Positions 40,813 through 48,612 of a stretch of 60,279 bases of DNA are shown one piece after another. Numbering within the stretch: position 1 is the stretch's first letter; each line of letters begins with the position of its first letter. The notes beneath the pieces are model-generated. The model was not told the DNA's origin and did not search any database. It was given only the letters and a program-made list of their open reading frames with translations. The stretch is from assembly GCA_035546335.1 (NCBI GenBank), contig DATKDP010000062.1, positions 1 through 60,279 of the forward strand, read 5' to 3'. The translations under genes and the position numbers were made by a program. Source of the DNA: DATKDP01 sp035546335. GTDB lineage: Bacteria; Acidobacteriota; Thermoanaerobaculia; Gp7-AA8.

Positions 40813-41613
40813 ATGGCCGAATCGACCCGCCGACTTCTTCTCGTCGAACGAGAGCCTGACACGATCGAGGAGATCCGCTCGTTTCTGCACGGCCTTCCTG
40901 ATCTCCAGCTCGTCATCACGGAACAGGCGAGCGAAGCGTGCGAGCGTCTCCTGGAGGAGCGCTACGATCTGGTGCTGCTGGACCTCTTTCTCGCCGACGA
41001 GAGCGGCTTCGACACGTTCCTCAGACTCTTCGCCCAGGTGCCCGACGTCCCGATCGTCATCCTCGCCGCCGCCGCCGACGAAGAGCTCGCGATGCAGGCA
41101 GTCGGTGCCGGGGCGGACTCGTATCTCGTCAAGCGTCGTGATCAGCCGGACACGGCGCGCAAGGTCATCGAGCAGGCCCTCGCTCGCGGCCGGGCGCCCG
41201 GCGGCGGCGACCGCATCCTCTCGCCCGAGCGCTTCCTCGAGAAGGCCGACCGCTACATCGAGCTCGCAATCCGCGGGGCGAAACGGGTTCTCCTGAGTGC
41301 CGTCGCACTCGATGTCCGGAGTGATGCCGTGCGCGAGAGAGATCTCGCTCGCGACATTCTCGTCCGGACATTCCGTGCATCCGACCTCATCGCCCGGTTC
41401 GCCGACGATCGATTCGTCGCCCTCGCCATCATGAACCGAGAGGACAACGGAAGTGACGTGCTCTCCGCGCGCTTCGCCGAGATTGTCGATGAGGAGGCCC
41501 GCTCGCAGCCGCTGGCAATCCGGATGGTCTCTGAGAGCGTCGAGCCCGACGAGGTCGTTGCCGCCGATGATCTCGTCGTGATCGCCGAACGCCTCTTCCG
41601 CTCGCTGGCCTGA
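40813..41613 (+). CDS. Receiver domain with degenerate GGDEF-like domain
   Basis: 266 residues from the ATG at 40813. The receiver (1-120) has LVEREP at the acidic pocket, where the usual DD is Glu-Pro flanked by Glu, the phospho-acceptor Asp in LVLLDLFLADESG, and YLVKRRD. Residues about 135-260 follow the GGDEF fold (ILSPERFLEKADRYIELAI, FRASDLIARFADDRFVALAI), but the GGDEF signature reads ADDRF, so cyclase activity is unlikely. It may be a c-di-GMP or protein-binding regulator. TACAAT occurs 44 nt before the start. Confidence 0.7.
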   Translation: MAESTRRLLLVEREPDTIEEIRSFLHGLPDLQLVITEQASEACERLLEERYDLVLLDLFLADESGFDTFLRLFAQVPDVPIVILAAAADEELAMQAVGAGADSYLVKRRDQPDTARKVIEQALARGRAPGGGDRILSPERFLEKADRYIELAIRGAKRVLLSAVALDVRSDAVRERDLARDILVRTFRASDLIARFADDRFVALAIMNREDNGSDVLSARFAEIVDEEARSQPLAIRMVSESVEPDEVVAADDLVVIAERLFRSLA

Positions 41614-41654
41614 GGGCGTTGGGACTTCGTCTCCCGTTCTCGGGCCAAACTCCA

Positions 41655-41677
41655 GGCGCGGGTTGAAAACCCGCGCC
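41655..41677. repeat. GAA-loop palindrome between two plus-strand genes
   Basis: A perfect 10-bp stem (GGCGCGGGTT and AACCCGCGCC) with loop GAA, lying 42 nt after the receiver gene. It shares its loop with palindromes at 92, 120 and 58896. It may also end transcription. Confidence 0.7.
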
Positions 41678-41786
41678 CCTGCTGGTGCGTCCCTACACCA
41701 GGTAGACATCGACCGCGCGAGACAGAGAAACAGTCCATTTTCGAAGACTCGCCGGTGAGATTTTGGCCGCTGCCCGCCCTTCTCAC

Positions 41787-41792
41787 TACAAT
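41787..41792 (+). promoter_or_regulatory. -10-like hexamer TACAAT before the radical SAM gene
   Basis: TACAAT ends 7 nt before the ATG at 41800. No Shine-Dalgarno is visible. Confidence 0.45.
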
Positions 41793-41799
41793 CGATGCA

Positions 41800-42837
41800 A
41801 TGAGTGACCAGCCCATCCAGGGACGCGGAGCCGCCTTCAATCCGCCCAACCGATTCGAGACGATCGAATATGTCCGCGATGATGATGCCGCCGAGGAGAG
41901 CGCGCCGCGAACGATCCTGCTGCGCGACCCGAGCCGGACGATCATCAACTACAACGACAGCCCCGACGTCGGATTCGAGGCGAGCATCAATCCGTATCGC
42001 GGCTGCGAGCATGGCTGCATCTATTGTTTTGCCCGGCCGACGCACGAGTTTCTCGGCTTTTCCGCAGGTCTCGACTTCGAGACGAAGATCGTGGTCAAAG
42101 AGGATGCGCCGGAGCTGCTTCGCAAGGAGCTCGCGTCTGCGCGGTGGCAGCCGAAAGTGATCGCCATCAGCGGCGTGACCGATTGCTATCAGCCGATCGA
42201 GCGCCGTCTCCAGTTGACCCGCCGCTGTCTCGAGGTGCTCACCGAATTCCGCAACCCTGTCGTGATCATCACCAAGAATCATCTGGTCACGCGAGACGCC
42301 GGCCTGCTCGCAGAGCTTGCCGCGCACGATGCCGCCCTCGTCTGCGTCTCGATCACCACCCTCGACGAGTCGATCGCCCGCCTTCTCGAGCCGCGCACAT
42401 CCGCGCCGCGGCTGCGACTCGAGGCCATCAGGACGCTTTCGGAGGCGGGCGTTCCTACCGCCGTGCTCACCGCGCCGATCATTCCGGCGATCAACGACCA
42501 CGAGATCCCGGCAATCCTCGACGCTGCGTCGGAGGCCGGCGCCCGCTCCGCGAGCTATACCATTCTTCGACTTCCCTGGGCGGTGGCCCCGCTGTTCGAG
42601 CGGTGGCTCGACGATCACATGCCCGAGCGGAAAGAGAAGGTACTGAACCGGATTCGTGGGATCCGCTCGGGGAAATTGAACGATCCGCGATGGGGCACCC
42701 GCCGGCGAGGGCCTGTTTGCGGAGCAGATTCGGACGCTTTTCGAAGTGAGCTGCCGGAAGTCGGGGCTCAATCAGCGCTCGTTCGAGCTCTCGGTCGCTG
42801 CGTTCCGCAGGTCCACAGCACAGCGATCGCTCTTTGA
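41800..42837 (+). CDS. Radical SAM protein of the PA0069/SplB-like family, frameshifted at the end
   Basis: 345 residues as read. RGCEHGCIYCFARPTHE is the CxxxCxxC cluster motif with the family's ARPTHE tail, and SGVTDCYQPIERRLQLTR and SITTLDESIARLLEP follow. The family resembles spore photoproduct lyase, but its reaction is unknown. After WGTRR (near 42706) the frame departs from the family. One base on, codons from 42707 read EGLFAEQIRTLFEVSCRKSG to a TGA at 42839-42841, ending RSLFE, as the family normally does. Either a one-base insertion has altered the last 45 residues or the assembly has an error. Confidence 0.8.
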   Translation: MSDQPIQGRGAAFNPPNRFETIEYVRDDDAAEESAPRTILLRDPSRTIINYNDSPDVGFEASINPYRGCEHGCIYCFARPTHEFLGFSAGLDFETKIVVKEDAPELLRKELASARWQPKVIAISGVTDCYQPIERRLQLTRRCLEVLTEFRNPVVIITKNHLVTRDAGLLAELAAHDAALVCVSITTLDESIARLLEPRTSAPRLRLEAIRTLSEAGVPTAVLTAPIIPAINDHEIPAILDAASEAGARSASYTILRLPWAVAPLFERWLDDHMPERKEKVLNRIRGIRSGKLNDPRWGTRRRGPVCGADSDAFRSELPEVGAQSALVRALGRCVPQVHSTAIAL

Positions 42838-42867
42838 ATGAGGAAAGAGCCCGAGGGGCGGTGGTCC

Positions 42868-42904
42868 TCGTAGGGACGAAGCATTTGCGCGAGGGACAGA
42901 GCAT
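42868..42904. repeat. Solo left end of the MITE-like family
   Basis: The outer 24-bp arm (42868-42891) and the next 13 bases (AGGGACAGAGCAT) match the left end of the elements at 21000 and 46517. The rest is absent, so this is a truncated copy. It lies in the 150-nt gap before the oxidoreductase gene. Confidence 0.75.
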
Positions 42905-42975
42905 GGACTCTGGAAGACCCTGCACCCCTCCATCGTTGTGCTCTTTGCGCGGCGAGACCGGCACGCGTTCCGCGC

Positions 42976-42981
42976 TAGAAT
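42976..42981 (+). promoter_or_regulatory. -10-like hexamer TAGAAT before the aldehyde oxidoreductase gene
   Basis: TAGAAT ends 9 nt before the ATG at 42991; same hexamer and spacing as at 26304 and 34214. Confidence 0.45.
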
Positions 42982-42990
42982 GACCGACCG

Positions 42991-44952
42991 ATGACCATCC
43001 GGCAGAAAATCGACGATCTCCTCCCGCGCCTGGCGACCGATCGCCAGTTCCCGACGCAGGGGGAGACTCTCTTCGTCGATCTCGAGCGCCGCGAAGTTCG
43101 GCGCGCGTGGATCCCCAGGCGGGTCGTTCTCGCCCTCCTCGGCGGGCGCGGCGTCAACATGTATCTTCTCTACAATCTCCTCGACCCCACTCTCGACCCG
43201 CTGGATCCCGACATCCCGCTCATCTTCGGAACAGGCATCCTCACCTCCCTGGTTCCCTCCGCCTCGCGCGGCAACTGCACGTCGTGGTCGCCGGAAAGCA
43301 GAGTGCTTCTCGATTCGAACGCCGGCGACTACTTTCCGTCGTTCATGAAGCTCAACGGTATCGATCATCTGGTGCTCCACGGACGAGCACCGGCGTGGAC
43401 GCTGCTGCGGTTCCGGAATCGCGAGGTGGAGTTTGTCGATGCGTCGGCGTATGCCGGTCTCGACAACATCGACTTGCGGCAGCGGCTTTCCGAGGATTTC
43501 GAAGGGGCTGAAGGGAAGGACTTCGGGCTCGCGGCGATCACCACGGCGGGGGAGAACCTCGTGTTGACCTCGGGGATCATGGCGGGGCCGAAGGCGATCT
43601 ACGCGCGCGGTGGTCCGGGCGCGAAGATGGGGGCGCTCGGGCTCAAGGCGATTCTGATCGAAGGGCGTTCGGGCGATCTGACCACGCACGTTCCACACAA
43701 GGCTGCGAATCGCAATGTTGCGAAGCGACTACTCGAAACTTCGGTCGTGCGCAACGCGCTGAAAGTGCGCGGAACCCCGTTTCTCTACAAACCGTCGAGA
43801 ATGCTCGGCGCCATGGGAACGAAGAACAATCAGGAAACGACGTGGACCGACAAGCTCGACGCCGAGAACATCGATCCGTATCGCCCGGGGATGGAGGGCT
43901 GTTTCGCCTGCCCGGTCAACTGTCGCCCGCTCAACGACATGACATGCGATCACACGGTTCCGCAGGATCGCTACGCGAAAGGCGACGGCCCCGAGTACGT
44001 CACCGTCGGAAAGTTCGGTCCGAACATTGGGATCAGCGAAGTCACGCAGGTTCTCCGGCTCAACAACATCTGCAACGACCTCGGGCTCGACACGGCCTCG
44101 ACCGGCAGTGCGATCTCCTGGGCGATGGAGCTGTTCCAGCGAGGAATCATCACCCGGGAGCAGGCGGGGATGGATCTCACCTGGGGCAACTACGAGGTGA
44201 TCGAAACGCTTCTCTTCATGATCGCCCGGCGCGAAGGAATCGGGAACGCCATCGCCGACTCCTCCCAGGCGGTGGCGAAGGGGCATTACCCCGAGGCCGC
44301 TCTCGACTACCTGATGGCGGTCAAGGGGCTCACGCAGAGTGATCCCCACGACGCGCGCATCCTCAAGGCATTCGCACTCGGGCTCGCGGTCGCCACCAGG
44401 GGCATGGATCATCTCCGCAATCGCGTCACGCTCGAGATCAACGCGAAGATCAATGATGATCCCGACTTCAAGCGCGAGCTCTATGGCGGCGAGGTCAGCG
44501 CGGCACCGAACAGCTACGAGGGAAAAGAGATCGCGGTCCGCAAATGCGAGAACATCTATGCGGTCGGCGATTCGGTCGGGATGTGCCGCTTCACCACGAA
44601 GCTCTTCAACTCCCCTTCGCTGCCGGGCCTCGAAGAGTTTTCGATCCAGCTCCACAACGTCTGCGGCATCGATCTCTCGCCCGACGAGCTCGAGCTCGTC
44701 GGTCTCAACATCAACGGCGTCGAGCGACTGATCAACAATCGCCTCGGAATCACCCGCCGTGACGACACGCTTCCGCGCCGGTGGTTCGAGGAGCCGATCA
44801 CGGCCGGCCCCTTCAAGGGGGAGAAGATCGATCGCGGCGAGTTCGAGGCGATGCTCTCGCGCTTCTACCAGATCTCCAATCTCACCGCCGAGGGGTTGCC
44901 TCGGCCGTCATGGCGGAGCGAGCTGCTCACCGTGCTCGAAGGGGCGGCGTGA
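42991..44952 (+). CDS. Tungsten-type aldehyde:ferredoxin oxidoreductase
   Basis: 653 residues, AOR family. The N-terminal domain has LLGGRGVNMYLLYN and FGTGILTSLVPSASRGNCTSWSP. The iron-sulfur cluster motif CFACPVNCR (near 305) and a late Cys in GMCRFTTKLFN complete the 4Fe-4S set. GPKAIYARGGPGAKMGALG lies in the pterin region. AOR enzymes oxidise aldehydes to acids with a tungsto-bispterin cofactor and pass electrons to ferredoxin. The adjacent MoaD-like and MoeA genes fit a dedicated cofactor supply. The substrate is unknown. Confidence 0.9.
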   Translation: MTIRQKIDDLLPRLATDRQFPTQGETLFVDLERREVRRAWIPRRVVLALLGGRGVNMYLLYNLLDPTLDPLDPDIPLIFGTGILTSLVPSASRGNCTSWSPESRVLLDSNAGDYFPSFMKLNGIDHLVLHGRAPAWTLLRFRNREVEFVDASAYAGLDNIDLRQRLSEDFEGAEGKDFGLAAITTAGENLVLTSGIMAGPKAIYARGGPGAKMGALGLKAILIEGRSGDLTTHVPHKAANRNVAKRLLETSVVRNALKVRGTPFLYKPSRMLGAMGTKNNQETTWTDKLDAENIDPYRPGMEGCFACPVNCRPLNDMTCDHTVPQDRYAKGDGPEYVTVGKFGPNIGISEVTQVLRLNNICNDLGLDTASTGSAISWAMELFQRGIITREQAGMDLTWGNYEVIETLLFMIARREGIGNAIADSSQAVAKGHYPEAALDYLMAVKGLTQSDPHDARILKAFALGLAVATRGMDHLRNRVTLEINAKINDDPDFKRELYGGEVSAAPNSYEGKEIAVRKCENIYAVGDSVGMCRFTTKLFNSPSLPGLEEFSIQLHNVCGIDLSPDELELVGLNINGVERLINNRLGITRRDDTLPRRWFEEPITAGPFKGEKIDRGEFEAMLSRFYQISNLTAEGLPRPSWRSELLTVLEGAA

Positions 44953-45209
44953 GCACCTTTCATTTGCGCGTCAGACTGGCCGAGCCGTTTCGCGAGGGCG
45001 TCGGCGAGTACCTCGAGATTTCGACGCCCGTCGCCAGCGTCGGAGATCTCCTTCCGATCCTCGAAGCCCGCGTGCCCGCCTTTTCCGCCGAGAACGACGA
45101 GCTGTTCAACTTCGCCGTGAACGGAGAGCTGATCCTCCACAACGAGAAGGGCGTACCACTCTCCAGCGGCGACGAAGTGGAACTGCTCGTCTCGTTCTCC
45201 GGTGGGTAG
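44949..45209 (+). CDS. MoaD/ThiS-family sulfur carrier
   Basis: 86 residues, ubiquitin-like, ending in the Gly-Gly needed for thiocarboxylation (SFSGG). It provides sulfur for the dithiolene of molybdo- or tungstopterin. The GTG start at 44949 overlaps the AOR stop (GTGA). Standalone MoaD-like carriers next to AOR genes are usual and are thought to serve the tungsten enzyme. The next gene, moeA, begins 23 nt on. Confidence 0.85.
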   Translation: MSTFHLRVRLAEPFREGVGEYLEISTPVASVGDLLPILEARVPAFSAENDELFNFAVNGELILHNEKGVPLSSGDEVELLVSFSGG

Positions 45210-45232
45210 TAACTCTGAAAGTCGCGTTCGAC

Positions 45233-46489
45233 ATGACGTTTCAATCGCGCCCCGCCACCGATCTCCTTCTCCCCGTCGAGGAGGCGCAGCAGCGAGCTCT
45301 CGATGAAGTTCGAATCCTCGGAATCGAACGGGTCGCTCTGACAGCCGCACATGGCCGCGTGTTGCGAGAGGATGTCGCCGCCGTTCGCGACGTTCCTCAG
45401 GCCGACAACACGGCGATGGACGGGTATGCGGTACGCTCCGCCGACATCGCGTCGTCGTCGATCGAGTCCCCCGTAGTGCTCGAAGTCATCGAGGATGCAC
45501 CCGCGGGCGTCGTTGCATCGCGGGTTGTTACCTCAGGAACCGCGATTCGGATCATGACCGGCGCCCTGATGCCGGAGGGTGCCGATGTCGTCGTGCCCGT
45601 CGAGCTGACCGACGCCGGCTCGCAGCGCGTCGCGATCCGGAAGCCCGTCCGGGCTGGTCAGAACATCCGGAGACAGGGTGAAGACATGCGGGCGGGCGAA
45701 GTCGTGCTCAGGGCGGGCTCGCCTCTCGGAGCGGCGGAGATCGGCGTCCTGGCGACCGCACAGCGGCCGATGATCTCCGTCGGACGACAGCCGATGGTTG
45801 CGGTCCTCTCGACCGGAGACGAGATCGTCGACCTGGGAGAATCGCCCGCCGATGGAAAGGTGGTCAACTCGAACAGCTACTCGCTAGCGGCACTCGTCCG
45901 CGAGGCAGGCGCGATTCCGCGAATGCTGGGAATCGTTCCCGACACGAAGGAAGCGACGATCGCCGCGATCCGATCCGCTCTGGAGGCGGACCTGATCGTC
46001 TCGACGGGCGGCGTGTCCGTCGGAGCCTTCGACTTCGTCAAGGACGCGCTCGACGCGCTCGGAGCGGAGACGAAGTTCTGGCAGATCGCGATGAAACCCG
46101 GGAAGCCGGTCGTTCTGTCGCTGCTCGGAGATCGGCTCTTCTTCGGATTGCCTGGCAACCCCGTTTCCTGCATGGTCTCCTTTCTTCTCTTCGTCGCTCC
46201 CGCGATCCGGAAGTCGATGGGGCAGAAAAACAACCTTCTCCCGCCGATCGTCAAAGCAAATCTCGAGCGAGACCTTCGTTCCCGCGGCGATCGGCGAGCC
46301 TATCAGCGAGTCAGGCTGACGACACGCGATGGCGAGCTGATCGCAATCCCGATGGCCACGCAAGGTTCAGGAGTTTCCACCTCGATGCTCGGCGCGAACG
46401 GTTTCGCGATCGTCGAAGAGGGAGTCACGTGCATCGAAGCAGGGCGCGCGGTTCCGGTCGTCGTCGTCGGCGCGATCCATTCGGATTGA
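45233..46489 (+). CDS. moeA: Molybdopterin molybdenumtransferase
   Basis: 418 residues. It inserts molybdate or tungstate into adenylylated pterin. PQADNTAMDGYAVRSADI, RIMTGALMPEGADVVV, RQGEDMRAGEVVL, VLSTGDEIVD, STGGVSVGAFDFVKDAL and FGLPGNPVSCMVSFLLF are the family motifs. Last gene of the AOR-carrier-moeA unit; context suggests tungsten insertion. The ATG at 45233 fits the conserved start, although the frame is open far upstream. Confidence 0.93.
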   Translation: MTFQSRPATDLLLPVEEAQQRALDEVRILGIERVALTAAHGRVLREDVAAVRDVPQADNTAMDGYAVRSADIASSSIESPVVLEVIEDAPAGVVASRVVTSGTAIRIMTGALMPEGADVVVPVELTDAGSQRVAIRKPVRAGQNIRRQGEDMRAGEVVLRAGSPLGAAEIGVLATAQRPMISVGRQPMVAVLSTGDEIVDLGESPADGKVVNSNSYSLAALVREAGAIPRMLGIVPDTKEATIAAIRSALEADLIVSTGGVSVGAFDFVKDALDALGAETKFWQIAMKPGKPVVLSLLGDRLFFGLPGNPVSCMVSFLLFVAPAIRKSMGQKNNLLPPIVKANLERDLRSRGDRRAYQRVRLTTRDGELIAIPMATQGSGVSTSMLGANGFAIVEEGVTCIEAGRAVPVVVVGAIHSD

Positions 46490-46516
46490 TTCGATGTGCC
46501 TGCCAGCACGTGCTCC

Positions 46517-46773
46517 TCGTAGGGACGAAGCATTTGCGCGAGGGACAGATCAGAGGGCTTGCTGCGCCGCGACGCAGCGCAATAGCTTCGTCCGGGTGCT
46601 TGCGGGGAGAGCGGGCGTCCCGCGCCCGCCCTTGGTGGATTCGGTTCGCCGCGGCGCCCGCCGAGAATCCCACCGCCTCGAAACCCGGGCGAAGCGATTG
46701 CGCTTCGCTTCAGTCACGCGAGCCTGTCGCCGCGGCTTGCGCGCAAATGCTTCGCCCCTGCGAGAAATGTGAC
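46517..46773. mobile_element. MITE-like element with nested inverted repeats, copy 2
   Basis: Outer arms 46517-46540 and 46740-46763 are inverted with two mismatches. Inner arms (GCGCAATAGCTTCG near 46579 and CGAAGCGATTGCGC near 46690) are also inverted. The interior carries a full GC hairpin unit at 46604-46633. GAAATGTGAC follows at 46764-46773. It is a close relative of 21000-21248 and lies right after moeA. Confidence 0.85.
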
Positions 46774-46795
46774 AGTCGCGCGAGACAGGTGCGGC

Positions 46796-47107
46796 TCACT
46801 TCGGCTTCACGTCGCTGATCCAATAGGAGCGGCCCGTCACATGAAGCGTCGCCGTGATCTCGGCGCCCACCGGCGGGAGCTCGTCCAGCGCTGCTCCTCG
46901 CACCGGAAAGGGCATCGTCATCGCCTCCATGTATCCCTCGATCTTCTCGTGCCGGATCGTCAGCGAGACCGCGCGGTCATCGCGCGCGACGATCATGCCT
47001 CGGAGTGGGTACTCCTGTGCTTGTTCGACAGGCTCGCGCCGGCATCCGGTCGCGGCTGTGAGAAGGATGAGCGTCATGATGAGTGGAGCGAACGAAAACG
47101 GCTTCAT
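46796..47107 (-). CDS. Copper-binding lipoprotein (CusF/SCO-associated domain)
   Basis: 103 residues. A lipoprotein signal (LIMTLILLTAATGC, lipobox Cys about 22) precedes a small beta-barrel with YPLRGMIVARDDRAVSLTI, HEKIEGYMEAMTMPFPV and the closing SDVKPK. The His and the M-x-A-M-T-M set are the copper ligands seen in CusF and in the leading domain of SCO-type proteins. It probably holds Cu(I) in the periplasm. No copper exporter or oxidase gene is adjacent. Confidence 0.82.
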   Translation of the reverse strand: MKPFSFAPLIMTLILLTAATGCRREPVEQAQEYPLRGMIVARDDRAVSLTIRHEKIEGYMEAMTMPFPVRGAALDELPPVGAEITATLHVTGRSYWISDVKPK

Positions 47108-47213
47108 GCGGTGATTCTCTCAGAAGGGAAGGGAGGATTGTAGCGGGATCGCACCGCGAGGACCCGTGCCGCGGTACGATGGCACCGCGAGACACTGCGA
47201 TCAATCGCGCTTC

Positions 47214-47287
47214 CTCGCCTCTCGTCCCTCGCCTCTCGCCTCTCGCCTCTCGCCCCTCGCCTCTCGCCCCTCGCCTCTCGTCCCTCG
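47214..47287. repeat. Heptanucleotide satellite CTCGCCY x10
   Basis: Ten tandem 7-bp units (CTCGCCT, CTCGCCC or CTCGTCC) from 47214 to 47283, then CTCGG. It lies 41 nt before the FAD oxidoreductase ATG. A reversed run of the same units is at 20966-20992. Confidence 0.85.
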
Positions 47288-47314
47288 GACTTGTCAGGCC
47301 ACCGCGCTCGCACG

Positions 47315-47320
47315 TACCCT
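47315..47320 (+). promoter_or_regulatory. Weak -10-like hexamer TACCCT before the FAD oxidoreductase gene
   Basis: TACCCT ends 7 nt before the ATG at 47328. It matches only the key TA...T positions. Confidence 0.3.
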
Positions 47321-47327
47321 TCGCCTC

Positions 47328-48476
47328 ATGGCCGTCCCTCTCGTCATCGTCGGTGCAGGGCCGTATGCGCTTTCGCTCGGCGCAGAACTGCGAGCGCGGA
47401 ACATCGAGGCGATGATCTTTGGACGCTCGATGGAGTTCTGGATCTCGTCGATGCCGCGAGGGATGCTGCTCCGGTCGTCGGCCGGCTGGCATCTCGACCC
47501 CGCGGGACGACTCACGTTCGAGGCGTTTCTCGCGAGTCGTGGTCTACGATGCGACGAGGTCGACCCGATTCCGGTAGAGCTCTACATCGAGTATGGGGAA
47601 TGGTTTCGAATCGAGCAGGGTCTCGAGCCCGAGCGTCAGCTGGTGAAGTCGATCGCCAGCGACGGCATGCGCTTCCTCGTGACACTCGACGATGCGACTG
47701 TGATCGAGTCCGACAACGTCGTGGTCGCTCCCGGCTTCGGTCCGTTCAGGCACGCCCCTGACGATCTCATGCAGCAACTTCCTGCAGCACGATGCTCGCA
47801 TTCGACAGCCGTCCGAGAGCCCGGAGCGTTTCGCGGCTCCCGCGTTCTCATCGCAGGAGGACGGCAGAGCGCGTTCGAGCTCGCGGCCCTTCTCACCGAG
47901 GCGGGCGCCGATGCCGTCGACGTGGTCTATCGCCATCAGACGCCGCGCTTCGAGAAGTCCGACTGGAGCTGGGTCGATCCGATGATGGAGACGACCCTGA
48001 CCGTGCCCGGGTGGTTTCGAATGCTCGAGAAGAAAGAGAAGGAGCGGATACGGAAGAGATTCTGGCTCGAGGGGCGTGGACGTCTCGAGCCGTGGCTCGC
48101 CGGCAGAATCGATCGCCCGGCGATCGCCCTGCATCCGGAGTCGTGGATCGCTTCGGCGGCCGAGCCCGACGGCGGAGCGGAAATCGCGCTGACCGATGGC
48201 ACGTACCTCGTCTCGGATCACATCATTCTCGCGACCGGCTTCGCGATCGATCTCGCGCGTCTCGACTACCTCGATCGCCCATCGGTCATCGCGCGTCTCG
48301 AGACCGACGGCGGATCTCCGATCCTGTCCGATGTCCTGGAATCGACACTTCCCGGACTCTTCTTCACCGGATTTCCCGCCGCGAACGATTTCGGGCCTGC
48401 GTTCGGATTCGTTCGCGCCGCGATTCCCGCTGCGAAACTGGTGGCTGCCGGCGTGGCGCGCCGGCTCGCGGGCTGA
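47328..48476 (+). CDS. FAD/NAD(P)-binding oxidoreductase (lysine/ornithine monooxygenase-like)
   Basis: 382 residues. The N-terminal FAD loop is LVIVGAGPYALSLGAEL, the second nucleotide loop is VLIAGGRQSAFELAALL (about 175-191), and ATGFAIDL closes the fold. FWISSMPRGMLLRSS after the first loop is seen in flavin monooxygenase-like proteins that hydroxylate amines or act on small acids. The substrate is unknown and no partner enzyme is adjacent. The ATG at 47328 was chosen because the upstream frame is satellite DNA. Confidence 0.8.
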   Translation: MAVPLVIVGAGPYALSLGAELRARNIEAMIFGRSMEFWISSMPRGMLLRSSAGWHLDPAGRLTFEAFLASRGLRCDEVDPIPVELYIEYGEWFRIEQGLEPERQLVKSIASDGMRFLVTLDDATVIESDNVVVAPGFGPFRHAPDDLMQQLPAARCSHSTAVREPGAFRGSRVLIAGGRQSAFELAALLTEAGADAVDVVYRHQTPRFEKSDWSWVDPMMETTLTVPGWFRMLEKKEKERIRKRFWLEGRGRLEPWLAGRIDRPAIALHPESWIASAAEPDGGAEIALTDGTYLVSDHIILATGFAIDLARLDYLDRPSVIARLETDGGSPILSDVLESTLPGLFFTGFPAANDFGPAFGFVRAAIPAAKLVAAGVARRLAG

Positions 48477-48485
48477 GCGGGAATG

Positions 48486-48607
48486 GCAGAAGACAGAGGG
48501 CAGAGAGCGCGGCCCATGTCTTTCGAAGCCCCGGCTTCGGGATGACACCGGCTGTCTCAGCTCAGGATATCGAGCGCGCCTTCTCCCTTCTGCCTTCTGC
48601 CTTCTGC
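48486..48607. repeat. Inverted heptamer arms around a palindrome
   Basis: GGCAGAAG-type units at 48485-48506 face three CTTCTGC units at 48587-48607. Between them lies the palindrome CGAAGCC-CC-GGCTTCG (48524-48539) with GGATGAC after it. The right arm ends 5 bases before the stop codon of the minus-strand gene at 48613. Confidence 0.7.
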
Positions 48608-48612
48608 CCTCT

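Noticed and set aside
40441..42771. 776-residue minus-strand frame opposite mtnA and the radical SAM gene
   Set aside because: Antisense to clear genes on the plus strand; low-complexity and no domain.
45300..45325. GTTCGAATCC as a tRNA T-loop
   Set aside because: It lies inside moeA and no cloverleaf can be formed around it.
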